From assembly GCA_026260175.1 (NCBI GenBank), contig JAKCWW010000679.1, positions 16,757 to 80,756 of the forward strand: DNA of 64,000 nucleotides, in the 5' to 3' direction. The stretch is from Reticulitermes lucifugus. Taxonomy: Eukaryota > Arthropoda > Insecta > Blattodea > Rhinotermitidae. Under the pieces are notes generated by a model. It made no database searches. It was not told the origin of the DNA and was given only the letters and a program-made list of their open reading frames with translations. Positions 35,690-46,587 of the stretch are shown here, one piece after another; positions within the stretch are counted from its first letter, which is position 1; every line of letters begins with the position of its first letter. Made by a program: the position numbers and the translations under genes.

Positions 35690-36165
35690 ACGGATGAAAG
35701 AAAGAGCAAAAGAGTGTTATAGGGTAAAATCAGTAGTTACGCGGAAAGGAAGACACCACTTTGGAGACCTAACCGTACAGAGGAGGATATTGTTAAAACT
35801 TATCTTAGGGCAGGGGTGCACAACTCCCCGAGGCCTGGTCGCCCCGGTGACGTAAGTGTTTTGCGGTAGCGTCAGATTTTTTCAGTATAATCACTGAAAT
35901 ATTTTCCTTACCTAGAAAGATGTGTATAAGTTCGCATGTATCGAGCACAAAGAGTCAGAAAACAGGTTTAGAAGTTACTCCGGTTTTGTGGGCCCCCAGT
36001 ACGGCAGGTGCTTCTTGTTACCTTTCCGGCGTCTAGAATTTGAAAGTGGTTCATAGATTTATGAAAAGTTTGTGGACCCCTGCCTTACAGGAATAATGTG
36101 TGGCTCTGTACTGTAGTCAGCTGAACGAAAATGGAGTGTCATTATGACTTTATGCAATGTACGTA
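35690..36165 (+). mobile_element. LINE-A 3' fragment split by a MITE
   Basis: Before the MITE, 35711-35810 translates to R-V-L, stop, G-K, then R-K-T-P-L-W-R-P, then E-E-D-I-V-K-T-Y-L, matching the RVLVGK..RPLGRPRRRWEDNIK.DL order. After the MITE, 36083-36165 continues with DNA resembling the LAQDR.RW...VMN part. The two halves are consecutive in the LINE, so the 35811-36082 segment was inserted into it. Confidence 0.55.
35811..36082. mobile_element. hAT-type MITE
   Basis: 272-base element with terminal inverted repeats CAGGGGTGCACAAC (35811-35824) and GTTTGTGGACCCCTG (36068-36082). CAGGGGT-type ends are typical of hAT transposons. Flanking 8-mers TCTTAGGG and CCTTACAG share five positions (CTTA core), consistent with a decayed 8-base target duplication. 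No coding capacity. Nested in a LINE-A copy. Confidence 0.8.
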
Positions 36166-36169
36166 GTAA

Positions 36170-38730
36170 AGCACCTGGTTCTATATAAGAAGGGGAATTT
36201 TTTGAAAACTTGAGCTTGTGGTAGCTTATCAGTCTGTAGCATGTAATTAGTTTTTCTTTAAGGATATTATTTAACTGTTCAGTTTAGTTTGTTTTCATTA
36301 GTTTCAAGTCTTTGATTTAGTATTATGTGAGTATAAAAATATTCTTTATTCGTCCATGAACTTAACTTCCTACGGATTATTTACCAAGCACTACTGATTT
36401 AATTAATTAATCTTATTAAGCCTCTCTTCCCAGAGGGTGACGCCACTAGATATCTCTGTGTTACAGTAAGAGATAGAATTTGCCTGCGACATGGTACATT
36501 CTTGCTCTGGAGTTGGCAACTAATTTTAGTAGGGGGCCGGATAGATCGATGTCAAGTGTGCGAGGCGCGGAAGCCTTGCAAGAGGAAATCTATAGTTGAA
36601 AATTCGTTAAGTATCTATCAATTATTCTTGCTAAGTGTATATAATTGAGAGATAAACCCATATCACAAGACAAAAATAGCATTATTAACAATTAATTTCA
36701 ACATGATATTCTCAACCCTTTTCGGTGCTCTCATAAATTCATTATATTCTGGAATATGCCCCACTCGACTTAAACGTATCCAGCTCTAAATATACAAATT
36801 ACAACTAAATCTACATTTGCTTTAGCTTGCAGACCTACTTTCTATTATAGCGCACACTGTGTATTATATATGAAAATAAAACATTAATACAAGGAAGAGT
36901 TTTTAATAAAAGAGGAGAAATGCCGCCGGCCAAAATAAATGTCTTTATGTCCCGCTTCTTTTCGCGATTCGTATGAAATTAATGAGTAATCGGAATGTTG
37001 TGTCAGTCCTTACGTATATTTTTGATCTTCAGAATTGCTGATGGATTTCGGCTGAATTTTGTACCGGGTGTCTACTATAAAGATTGTCAGGGGAACCTAA
37101 ATCTTTTCATTTCCTTTAAAATATCCCTGATTTTACATAAAATTTAAATTTCGCTTAATTCAACTTATACAACGCAAAAGCTGGACTTTTGTAGAAGTCA
37201 CAGACCTAAGTAACAATGCACGTAGTATATCCTTTTCTCGACAGAGAGCAACCTTTTTGAAACGCTTGTTATCGTCCCCAGTGTCTGCATCAATGGAGTA
37301 TTGCTTACAAATATGGACTTGTACATCTCGCTTACGAACGTAGATACGACAAGACTGTTACTGGGCGTATCTGAGTTTGATAATAAAAATTTTTTCCCAT
37401 ACAGAAAATAACACCGTCTTGTGGTGGTTAGTAGAATGTGGACCAGATCGATCGCTGTATTGGGCGAAGGTTAACAAAATTATAAATCCCATTACTTAAT
37501 ACACACCAAATTTATGGTGTAATTGTTAGCAATTTTCATCAGTATTGGCGAGATTCCTGGTTTAAATCTTGTTGTGATGAACGTCTATTCTGAGGACTTT
37601 TTAAATTTTCTGTTTTTCTAATAAATAAATAAATAAATAAATAAACTTATGTGATAGTGCTTTAAAATAAGCAATAATTATTCCATTCCATGTTTTACAT
37701 TTTTACTTTACGTTCTGAAGAACAGACGATATATAAAATGTGAACCTGAGAAACGTTTCTGTAAGAATAATCGTGGAATTATTCAATTCTTTCAGATTTT
37801 AAAAGTTTTTGAATTTTTAAACAATCCAAGTTCTTTCCCTGTACTAGACTATAGTAATAATGGCTTCACAACAAGAATATTTAAAACAAATATAAACACT
37901 GTGGTGTTATGACCTTACATTTCTCAGTGAAAAGAACATTTTGAAGGTAAAACCCGTGACACTAAAAATAACAGCGCAAAATTCTTGACGTTTTGAGCTT
38001 CTTATTGAAACAAAGCTCTTGGTTATTGCATGTGCAGCATGTACCCGTTAACACCCTGATATACACAAATAATGAAATGAACAAACAAGAATAAATGTAA
38101 CACGATAATAATACGTAATTGACATTGCGTATTTACGCTTCTGGCATTTGTTCTGTGTAGTTTACAGATGTGCCTGAAAAGTGTATATTTCGCTAATAAT
38201 TTTGCATAGCATGTAATTTAATATGCCGGTATCACTCACCACTTTGCGACTCTCTCCACAAGCCGCCGATGCTTTATAATTAGTTGACAATAATTATCGG
38301 TTATACAAGAGAAAATTAGTTTCGACAAATACTCTTTGATCTCGACAGACATTCCGAATTGAAAGTGCATTTCATTAGGGCAGAGGACGGGCGTGTCAAT
38401 CGAATTCAATATAATAGGAATTTAACACCAGCTTGTTTACAAATAGAAGATTTATTTTGAAAACTTGGGTCTAAAGAAACAGAATTCATAGCAACTTAAA
38501 AACTAATGAAAGAAGGTTGGTTTTAATAATACCCCGGAATTAATTATTAAGAAAATTAAATTAAGTACAATACAATTGGCTGTTCTGAAGACACTTCTGT
38601 ATAAACAAATGAAAAATTTCTTTGAAATTATTTGTTGCCTTATTTTTTCACCAACACACTTAATCTCGTGTAAACTGGACCAAATTAATGCACATCCCAA
38701 AGGAAACTGGTACCGACTAGCGCGAAAGAA
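36170..38730. other. no recognisable gene; (TAAA)n microsatellite at 37619-37645
   Basis: AT-rich stretch with a short run of AAAT units at 37619-37645. Nothing else supportable. Confidence 0.45.
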
Positions 38731-38744
38731 TATTGATCAGCAAA

Positions 38745-39735
38745 TTTTATAAGGATCAGAGTGTTAAAATATGAGCGGACCAAGGGAAACAAGAAGTGTG
38801 AATATTGGAAGAGGGGTTATAAAATGATGCTGTTTGTCACAGATTCTATTCAACCTATACAGAGAATACCTTACCAAAGAAGCTCTTGAAGGGTTCGAGA
38901 ACTTCAAAATAGGAATACAAGTAATTCGCACTGTAAAATATTCAGATGATTTTGTGCTACTGGCTAAGGAAGAAACGGTGTTACAGGGCATGACTGATAG
39001 ATTAATTGAAGTTGTAGGATTATGTAAAATGGAAGTTAATGTGAAAAAAACCAAGGTAATGAGAGTTTCAAGGCAACCATCTCCAGCACAAATAACGATA
39101 GATCAAAAAAGAAAATGGAAAATGTAGAATATTTCTGCTGTTTGGGTAGCATGATAACGAATGATGGGATATGTACATGCAAAATTAAATCGAGGATTGC
39201 CATGGCAAAAGTAGCATTCAAGAAGAAGAAGAAGGCTCTTTTCACCAGAAATATGGAATTAAATTTAAAGGAGAAATTGTGAAGTGCTACATTTGGAGTA
39301 TAGATTTGTATGGTGCTAAAACGTGGACGCTTTGGAAAGTAAACCAGAAATACCTGGAACGCTTTGAAATGTGGTGCTGGAGAAGGATGGAAAAGATCAT
39401 TTTGACCGATCGTGTGAGGAACGAAGAAGTATTACATAGAATCAAGGAGAAGAGGAATGTCCTAAAGAAATAAAGAAGGAAGTCTAACTGGATTGGTCAC
39501 ATCTTGCGTAGGACATGCCTTCTGAAACGCGTTATTGAAGGAAAGATAGAGGGAAGGATAGAAGGGATGGGAAGATGAGGAAGAAGATGTAAACATCTAC
39601 TGGATGGTCTTAAGGTAAAGTAAGGATGCTGGAAATCGAAAGCGGACGCACTAGATCGCACGCTGTGGAGAACTCCCTTTGGGAGAGGCTACGGACCTGT
39701 CGTAAGACTGACTACGGAATGGATAAATAAATAAA
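38745..39735 (+). mobile_element. LINE-B reverse-transcriptase pseudogene, 5' truncated
   Basis: Non-LTR retrotransposon ORF2 end. The frame before 38834 reads R-S-V-N-I-G-R-G-V, then a stop (38825-38827) where the GVRQG motif should be, then C-C-L-S-Q-I-L-F-N-L-Y. The palm motif appears as Y-S-D-D at 38939-38950 (usually YADD). After a frameshift near 39115 come L-G-S-M-I-T-N-D-G and I-K-S-R-I-A-M-A-K. After another near 39278 come Y-I-W-S-I-D-L-Y-G and M-W-C-W-R-R-M-E-K. A stop at 39471-39473 precedes S-N-W-I-G-H-I-L-R-R. The 3' end runs into (AATA)n near 39722-39733. At least two frameshifts and four stops: dead. Confidence 0.92.
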
Positions 39736-40084
39736 TTAATTAATGAAGTAATATTTAATTTACCAACCCTGTCAGTAGCCCAGTCTATACAGTGTCGAGG
39801 CTTTGCATGATTACAGAAAGAATATGTTGCTTCCTAAGTTACAGCAAACTCCTAGCGTTTTCCAGGAGGAAAAATGAAAATTTATGGTATTCTTCACTGA
39901 AAATGAATATTTAAGTCTTTGTGGATGTTACGTTTTGTCATCTGTTACCGCCTCTTCTAAGGAAAAGAGTGCTTCTGAAACGTCGGTGACTATTTCCCAG
40001 TCGGCACGTCGTAACATCCCAGAAGACTTGGGTCTTTATTGGCACTACTTTGAGAACCTCAAATCCGGTTTTCTATTGGTATCC

Positions 40085-40155
40085 GGTCTACAGGCCAAGT
40101 TTTGAATCAGGTAACGGCCCCGTAAGAATCGGCTCTTCTGCCCACTAGGCCACAG
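40085..40155 (-). repeat. tRNA-like SINE head, decayed
   Basis: On the minus strand, GTGGCCTAGTGGGCAG is a good A box. A degenerate B box ACCTGATTCAAAAC lies about 35 bases downstream. The rest of the element is not recognised. Confidence 0.45.
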
Positions 40156-40159
40156 TATT

Positions 40160-42785
40160 GTGTCATGTTATTATACTGTATAGCGTCATATATACTTAGA
40201 TATCCGTCTAAAGATACAAGTCAATAAATCGTTGCAGATTTTAGTGTGACTTGTGGTGTGTAGGCCTTGAACCTAACTGCATATTCTGTATGAAGATTTT
40301 TTGCATCTGGGCCGAAAAATAGCATTGTGAAGAAATAAAGCCTTATGTTTCTTATATTGCTATACTAGATGAACGAAAGTATAAAAATCAGCGTAAAATT
40401 TAAAAAAATACATAGGTTACATGCCAATTTTTTGTCATAATCAACTTTATTTGATGAGTATTAGTGTACACTAAATTGTGTAATTGTATAAAACACCATT
40501 ACTTTTAATGTTTCGGATATCAAGTTTATCATTTGGACTTACTGCACAAAACAGTGCTATCACTAACAGCAGGTGTTTGTGGAAAGCGGATTTTAGGTAT
40601 CTAATATCAGTAGCAGTATTCTCTAACAGACATCTGCTCTTAGTAAAATAATTGTAACTTCCATCCTTCACTTTCAGTACTAGTTTTCTGAAATTATTTA
40701 CCTACTTACATTCAAACCCCTATAATAATTTTTATAAACATCTCAAATCTGTAATATTAGTACAAATCACTCTTGACTATTGCGCCATATCTTCATTAAA
40801 ACCGAATCATTTGCCACTCCAAATTATCGGTCAATTTTTGCGTTTTCGAAAACTTCAGATGTATCTTAACCCTTTACATCCGAATGGGAAAACACTGTTC
40901 CAGCAATTTAAATACCCTCACGGCCGAACGGGAAAACATTGTCCCGCAAAGCCATGTCGCTTTTAAAATTTTCTGCCTCTGTAATTACACGTTCCGTTTT
41001 CACAGTATTTCTCTAAAAGGCTTGTACAGGCATGAAAGATTGTGTGAAATTTAATTCTAGTTAAAATTTTCACTAATGAGGTTTAATTGTTCCTATTAAT
41101 ATCCTTACGATTTTTCCAGCAGTGACGAATTATTTACATAATTCTCCAGGCAGTGGTTCCTCATTTTGGCGAAGTGAAGCAAATACACACATATATAGGA
41201 CCTTCCGACAAGTCTCTCTTCCTTCATACAGCCCCTTCTGTAACATCCACAACCCCTTCACCCCCATTATTTCATCAAGAAGACGCTACTGAAAAATATC
41301 AGTTCAGTAATTACAACACTTATATTTACTTACATTTGTGTGTTACGATTTCAATTTTAATGTCAGTTGTTCTTCAGAAATGCAGTTTTGTATGATATAT
41401 CTCAAAACATGGGGTTAGCATGAAACACTATGTTGCATTCTCGACACTTGACTTTCGTTTTTTTGGGGGGGGGCGGAACACACACTTGTCACCGAATTCT
41501 CTTAACTGCATAAGCCAGTGTCTCATTTCTGTGATGGTGATTCAAGCGTCTGCACTGCCCGTCTTATTGCTTGTTATTGCTAGGACAGACAGTGGACTGA
41601 ATTGTTGGGTGGAAGATAGACATAAGCATGAACCTAAAATTCAAAATAGTCACGAAGAAATTCTTACAGCAGAATGAAGGACATTTGCCTGTGGTCCCAT
41701 ATTGCACTGACCAGAGCAATGAACGTCTGTATTCATTCCCTTCTCCTCCCACTGATTGCATATGAACTCAGCACCCAGATAAGCCAGCACTACCAGGAAA
41801 ACTAAAAACATTATAAGACTGCAACCTAAACAGCGTCTCAGGAAATGCGGTGACATGTACAGTTAGCTACAAATTTTGTACCACAGTGTCACCACTTACA
41901 GCAAGAGATATTTGAAATGAATAAATCTAGAAAATAAAGCTTAAAGTGAAACATAAAATAAAAAATGACCTTCAACTAAGCTGCGTAAAAATAGGTGGAT
42001 TTTCTTGAAACTAGCGCAACGGGTAGATGGATTCACAATTAAGCGTGTACTTTTTATTTAAAGTTTCTATCTTTAAAAATGTATGAAATACAACGGATAA
42101 TATCAGCACGTGCGGAAACGGGCATTTAAAGCCAAAAGAAACCCTACTGTCAGCGGCCACTTTGGGATTTAAATCTCCCGTACTCTATAAAGGTTAATAT
42201 CATTCTTCTCCTCCCCTCAGCTTTACCTCTCCAATAATCTCCTTACCCCTCTCCTTTTCCAATTCCTCCTTCCAAACCCATTATTCTAATTCTCTCATTT
42301 CTTTTAAGGCAGGTTACAGACTCTTTATCTTTCACATTGAAGTGTTAATGACATATTTTTTAATATTCTGTAATGACGTTTGTCCCATATCGTTATATTT
42401 TTGTTTAAACTTTTACTTACTACACTTGTATTACTGTGCTGTGGGTTTCAACATATATATTCAAAACTAATTTTATCTAATTAATCCCCCACTTTCTTAG
42501 CCAAAATTCCAAACCTCATATCACCAATATCTCATTTATAACAACCTTATACTAGTTCAGCCATGTTTATTTGTGAAATCTTTAGCCAGTATTTCACGAC
42601 AAAACTAAGTTCTTTGCCTTGACTAAATCCAGTTCTTCCACGCCATGCGCTACAAATCTTGGCATTTCCCAATATTTTTTGATAGTTTGGCCTGGGTACA
42701 AAACATGTCGATGCTTATGGTAGAAGAGACAAGTGCATTATCAAATAATACACTGCAAGGCATGAGTTTGACTGTGCCAACTAAG
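40160..42785. other. no confirmed feature
   Basis: Contains a C/T-rich tract at 42205-42300 and a G run near 41465. A minus-strand open frame at 41650-41856 could encode a membrane-anchored N-terminus (see findings), but I cannot confirm it. Confidence 0.4.
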
Positions 42786-42798
42786 TAAACCATTAATT

Positions 42799-43105
42799 TT
42801 TTTTCAATGGCTCGACAGCCCCTTGGGACCTAGGCAGCCTCATTTTTCGAGGCTTCACGATCACACTTTAGACACATCACACTCGGTAGGACTCCTCTGN
42901 NNNNNNNNNNNNNNNNNNNNNNNNNNNNNNNNNNNNNNNNNNNNNNNNNNNNNNNNNNNNNNNNNNNNNNNNNNNNNNNNNNNNNNNNNNNNNNNNNNNN
43001 NNNNNNNNNNNNNNNNNNNNNNNNNNNNNNNNNNNNNNNNNNNNATCCCAGTAAGCGAACGGCCGTAGACCCACGCCTTAGACCGCGCGGCCACTGGGAT
43101 CGGCT
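42799..43105 (-). mobile_element. SINE-1 copy, minus strand, interrupted by an assembly gap
   Basis: The 3' part (CAATGGCTCGACAGCCCC, CACTCGGTAGGACTCCTCTG) and 5' head (ACGCCTTAGACCGCGCGG, CCACTGGGATC) match SINE-1, with 145 unknown bases between them. Flanking duplications AACCATTAATT (42788-42798) and AACCACTAATT (43106-43116) differ at one base. It inserted at the end of the microsatellite tail of the neighbouring LINE-A copy. Confidence 0.88.
42900..43044. other. assembly gap (N run)
   Basis: 145 undetermined bases inside SINE-1. The expected missing SINE-1 length is roughly the same, so the gap may be a padded repeat-collapse. Confidence 1.
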
Positions 43106-43385
43106 AACCACTAATTAGCCAACCAAACAATCAGTCAATCAATCAACGAAACAATCACCCAACCAACCAACCAATCAATCAACAACCCAACCAACCAACC
43201 AATTAACCAACTAACCAACGATCCAAACAACCAATCAACTCCATACAGCATAATTTCCTTGAAAAGCTCATAGTCTCGCAGCTGGTCAGGAATTTTTCTG
43301 CTTTTTATGGGACCCGAATTTTCATTACTCTGTTCGCTAAAGACAGCCAAGGCTGATGGCCTGTCTAACAATTCACAGCACATTT
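43106..43385 (-). mobile_element. LINE-A 3' UTR and microsatellite tail
   Basis: Read on the minus strand, 43385-43235 contains AGTAATGAAAATTCGGGTCC, CTTTTCAAGGAA and ATGCTGTATGGAGTTGATTG. These are in the same order as the 3' UTR of the 9500-9770 copy (GTAATGAATTTCGGGTTCC, then AGCTACATGAAGTTA). It is followed by a long (TTGG/TTGA)n tail, seen on the + strand as CCAA/TCAA units at 43106-43230. The Leu-Trp-Val-Gly-rich open frame here is a tail artefact. Confidence 0.6.
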
Positions 43386-43389
43386 TTTC

Positions 43390-44795
43390 CTTATGATGAG
43401 GACTTCTTAGTTAAACTTCCGATTTAAAATATCATCCACTGTCTGCTCTCAGCTCCTACTTATTTAAGCATTCGCATGTACCTTCCATATATGGAAGTCG
43501 TCTCTTTCACCAGCAGGATAATGGAATACATAAATCACTCTAAATATTATCTATCGCTTTACAAAACATTCGCTTGTGTAAGTCTAAATTTCCATTTCCT
43601 CAACGTTGGTAGACGTTATGTCAAACGATACTCGTGCAATTACTGTGTTCGTAAATTGCTACACAATAGAATTTCAACAAAATTTTCGACGTAAAAATTC
43701 CTCATGTTCTGCAGGATTATATATATATTCTGTCGTTGTAATAGTAAAACCATATCTAAAAAAATGAGCCTGTGCAAAAAGGCGTGCGGATTTGCAAATC
43801 TCATATTTCGAAATTATGTGTATAACTTTTGAATATTACTCTTCCATTCCTCTGTATATTTTCGGTCATTTTAATTAAAACTTCAAAATATTATTCAGGA
43901 GTCGTCCATTGCCTGTGAGACAAAAGCCATTCCTAAAACAGACTTTATTGTACTTCAAACATTGCTTTGTGACATCAAACTAAGCCTCTACCCGGCACTA
44001 CCCTACTACAATTATTTCTGAACGGTAATTACAAAGCAGTCTCCAATTCTAATATTACTACTCGCATTTTTCTTTTTGTGAAACATGATTCCTCTTTCCC
44101 AAAACAAAGGGCTCCTCTATGCACCGTACCGAGGGATTCGCCAATACAAGAATGAAATGGCTTTGAACGGAAAGTAGTTCTTTAATACAATCACAGCAGA
44201 CCTCGTTTATTGCAATTTCACAGTTCTCACTAATGGTTCTGCCTACACCTGCAGAATCCAATTTTCACTTGAAATCTTCCGTCGCATATCCTGTGATCGC
44301 ATTTTCTTTCTTTGAACAGAAAGTGCGCTTCTCTTCATAAAAGCGGATTTACAGTCCACAGCGCAGAAGTGTTGAAAGGGAATGGTTGTCACGCTTTGGC
44401 CGATAGTGCTCCCACATAACCGCTACTGTGTTTCTTCCAGGCCTACTTATAAGCACTTATTTAATTTAATGACTTACTTTCGGATTTCCTGACTGACTGA
44501 CGTCTTGCCTAACATCCTTACTCTGTGACTGACTGTCCGTCTGTCCAAACTGCCGTAGCTCGGCCTATGTTCTCGCAGTTCTCACTGCGGAAACCAGGGT
44601 TTATGGGCGCATTTGGAGCATAGCTCGAGAAATATTTACCAAAGTGAAAATATTCCAACAATATGACAAAAAATAATCATGTCCACTACGAACACAGATG
44701 GTATTACCATCTTCGGCATAACTAAAAGAGGTTTTGTATTGTCTGGAAGCAATAACAGAGCACAAGCGCCAGAATTATTGAGCATGTGGACTCAT
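43390..44795. other. no recognisable feature
   Basis: No gene or nameable repeat. Confidence 0.45.
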
Positions 44796-44800
44796 CATAA

Positions 44801-44854
44801 ATTGTTATTTTTTCATTACATTCAAATATTGTTATTTTTTCATTACATTCAAAT
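44801..44854. repeat. exact 27-base tandem duplication
   Basis: Two identical adjacent 27-base units, each starting ATTGTTATTTTTTCATTACA. Exact identity points to a recent slippage event. Confidence 0.95.
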
Positions 44855-44859
44855 AATCG

Positions 44860-46580
44860 AGAAGTATTGCAGTAGCAACGTCCCTGCAGCGTGCTGGCTT
44901 AATTTTTCATGGAAATAAACTAGTTGCCAGGTTTTCGGAAACTGGGAAGCTAATCAACAACATTTGTTGTTCTTTTTAAATATGAATTATTCCGGTCTAT
45001 GTGATCATACTTCTGAAACGCTGGTTTTTTCCACGCACAGTATTTCATTTAGTCAAACTTAAATTTAAAAAATGTTTCTTTGTGGACTTCTTTTTATATA
45101 AACTTATAAAACAGGCTACTTATTTTTTGGAATCAGTGTCTGAATTCATGAGAGGATAATCTAAACCCATTCGTTTAAAAATTTTTGATATATGACAAGT
45201 GACACGACACAATTAAAAAAAATAATTTAGTGTTTTTCATGATGAAATCCCACGGTTCCAGAAATAAAAGTGGAAAAATATAAGCCACCTTATGTGTATA
45301 TATTTTATGCATACCTCCTTTTTAACACACTTCTTTGGGTTTTATGCGAATTTATTGCACCCTCTTGTGAGGGAATTAAAATGTATTTCTTTTCCGTAGA
45401 ATAAGACGCCACACATTTAAATCGGACACCGAATAATACACTGCAAACACTGAAATCTTTTATTTTCAATACGTTTCATACTATTTTGGCTGATATGTCT
45501 TTTTAGAATTCAGAGTAACTCTAAATTCATATCTGAAATGTATAATATATGCAATGACTTGCATATAATGCTTTGTCTATTCTGTAAAACATATTTGCAC
45601 TCTCAGAATCGACTACAGGGTAAATACTCAGCTATATACATTTTATTCAGTTACATAAAATCTAAAAAAGTTGAACCAGTAGTAATTTGCACTGTGTTGC
45701 AATCACGAATGTATTATTGAAAATAATTTTGCACTGGAGTTATTATTTATTCATACGTTTATTTAAATAGCATAATATCGGAAAATTTTGTTTTGTGGCA
45801 ACTAATCGTCTTCAGATATTAATATGTGCCAGTTTACGGCAAACCGCTTCTAAAAAACTAGATTTTAAATTAATTTTAATGTAAATCATTCTTATATTTA
45901 TTGGCCGTTGCCGAAATTGAATGACCCCGAAACGTTTCCTTCCTGATTCTTGAGCGCCAGATTTAATTGAAGCATGAGGCTATTCTCGGCATCATTAAGC
46001 CAATACGTGTATTAAATTAAATGAACTTTTTTCCGCCAGTGAATTTCCGCGACACATTTTAAACACTGTTTTTGAAAAACGAAGAAATATTTGATGTGCG
46101 TTCCACTGTTTACGCACAGGAGATATTGTGATTGATCTCCCTAAATGTCAGATAATTTCAAACCAGATTGACCACGATGTGTTTATGTAGCAAGGAAGGT
46201 TTACTGAAATCACAAAATGTTTCACAAAGAGAGAAATACATGGCATTTTTATGAGCAAGCAAATGACGGTAAGTCTGAAAAATAGTAACTCGTTTTGATG
46301 GTTATATTTTCTTCTGCCACAAAAGTCTACAAAATGCCATGCCGAAATAGACTCATTAGAGAATGGCAGAGAAGAGGCGCAACTTCCGTTTCGCAAATTT
46401 AGAATACAACATTTCAAAGTTGTTCTACTTTTAAAAAGTTCTTTTTAAATAGAGAAAATTAAATTTAACTAACTCAACTAGAGGTTTATATTTCGATTTA
46501 TTGACAAAGAAATTTAAAAACAATGCGGTGTAACGTGGTAAGGCTTATTATTTAATTAACTTAGAGAAGTATCAATAACG
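44860..46580. other. no recognisable feature
   Basis: AT-rich with short open frames only. Confidence 0.45.
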
Positions 46581-46587
46581 CTATATA

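Noticed and set aside
36181-36234. TATATAAG followed by TCAGT, possible core promoter
   Set aside because: The spacing is about 46-48 bases instead of about 30, and no gene follows.
40495-40545. Minus-strand GATAAAC...TATCCGAAACATT, hammerhead-like
   Set aside because: The core is AAATGAT and stem II pairs only four bases; no stem I.
40861-40900. TTAACCCTTT, reminiscent of a piggyBac end and target
   Set aside because: No second end; CCCTTT next to TTAA arises easily by chance.
43135-43383. Minus-strand open frame with Trp/Leu/Gly-rich, membrane-like end
   Set aside because: The hydrophobic part is a translation of the LINE tail microsatellite.
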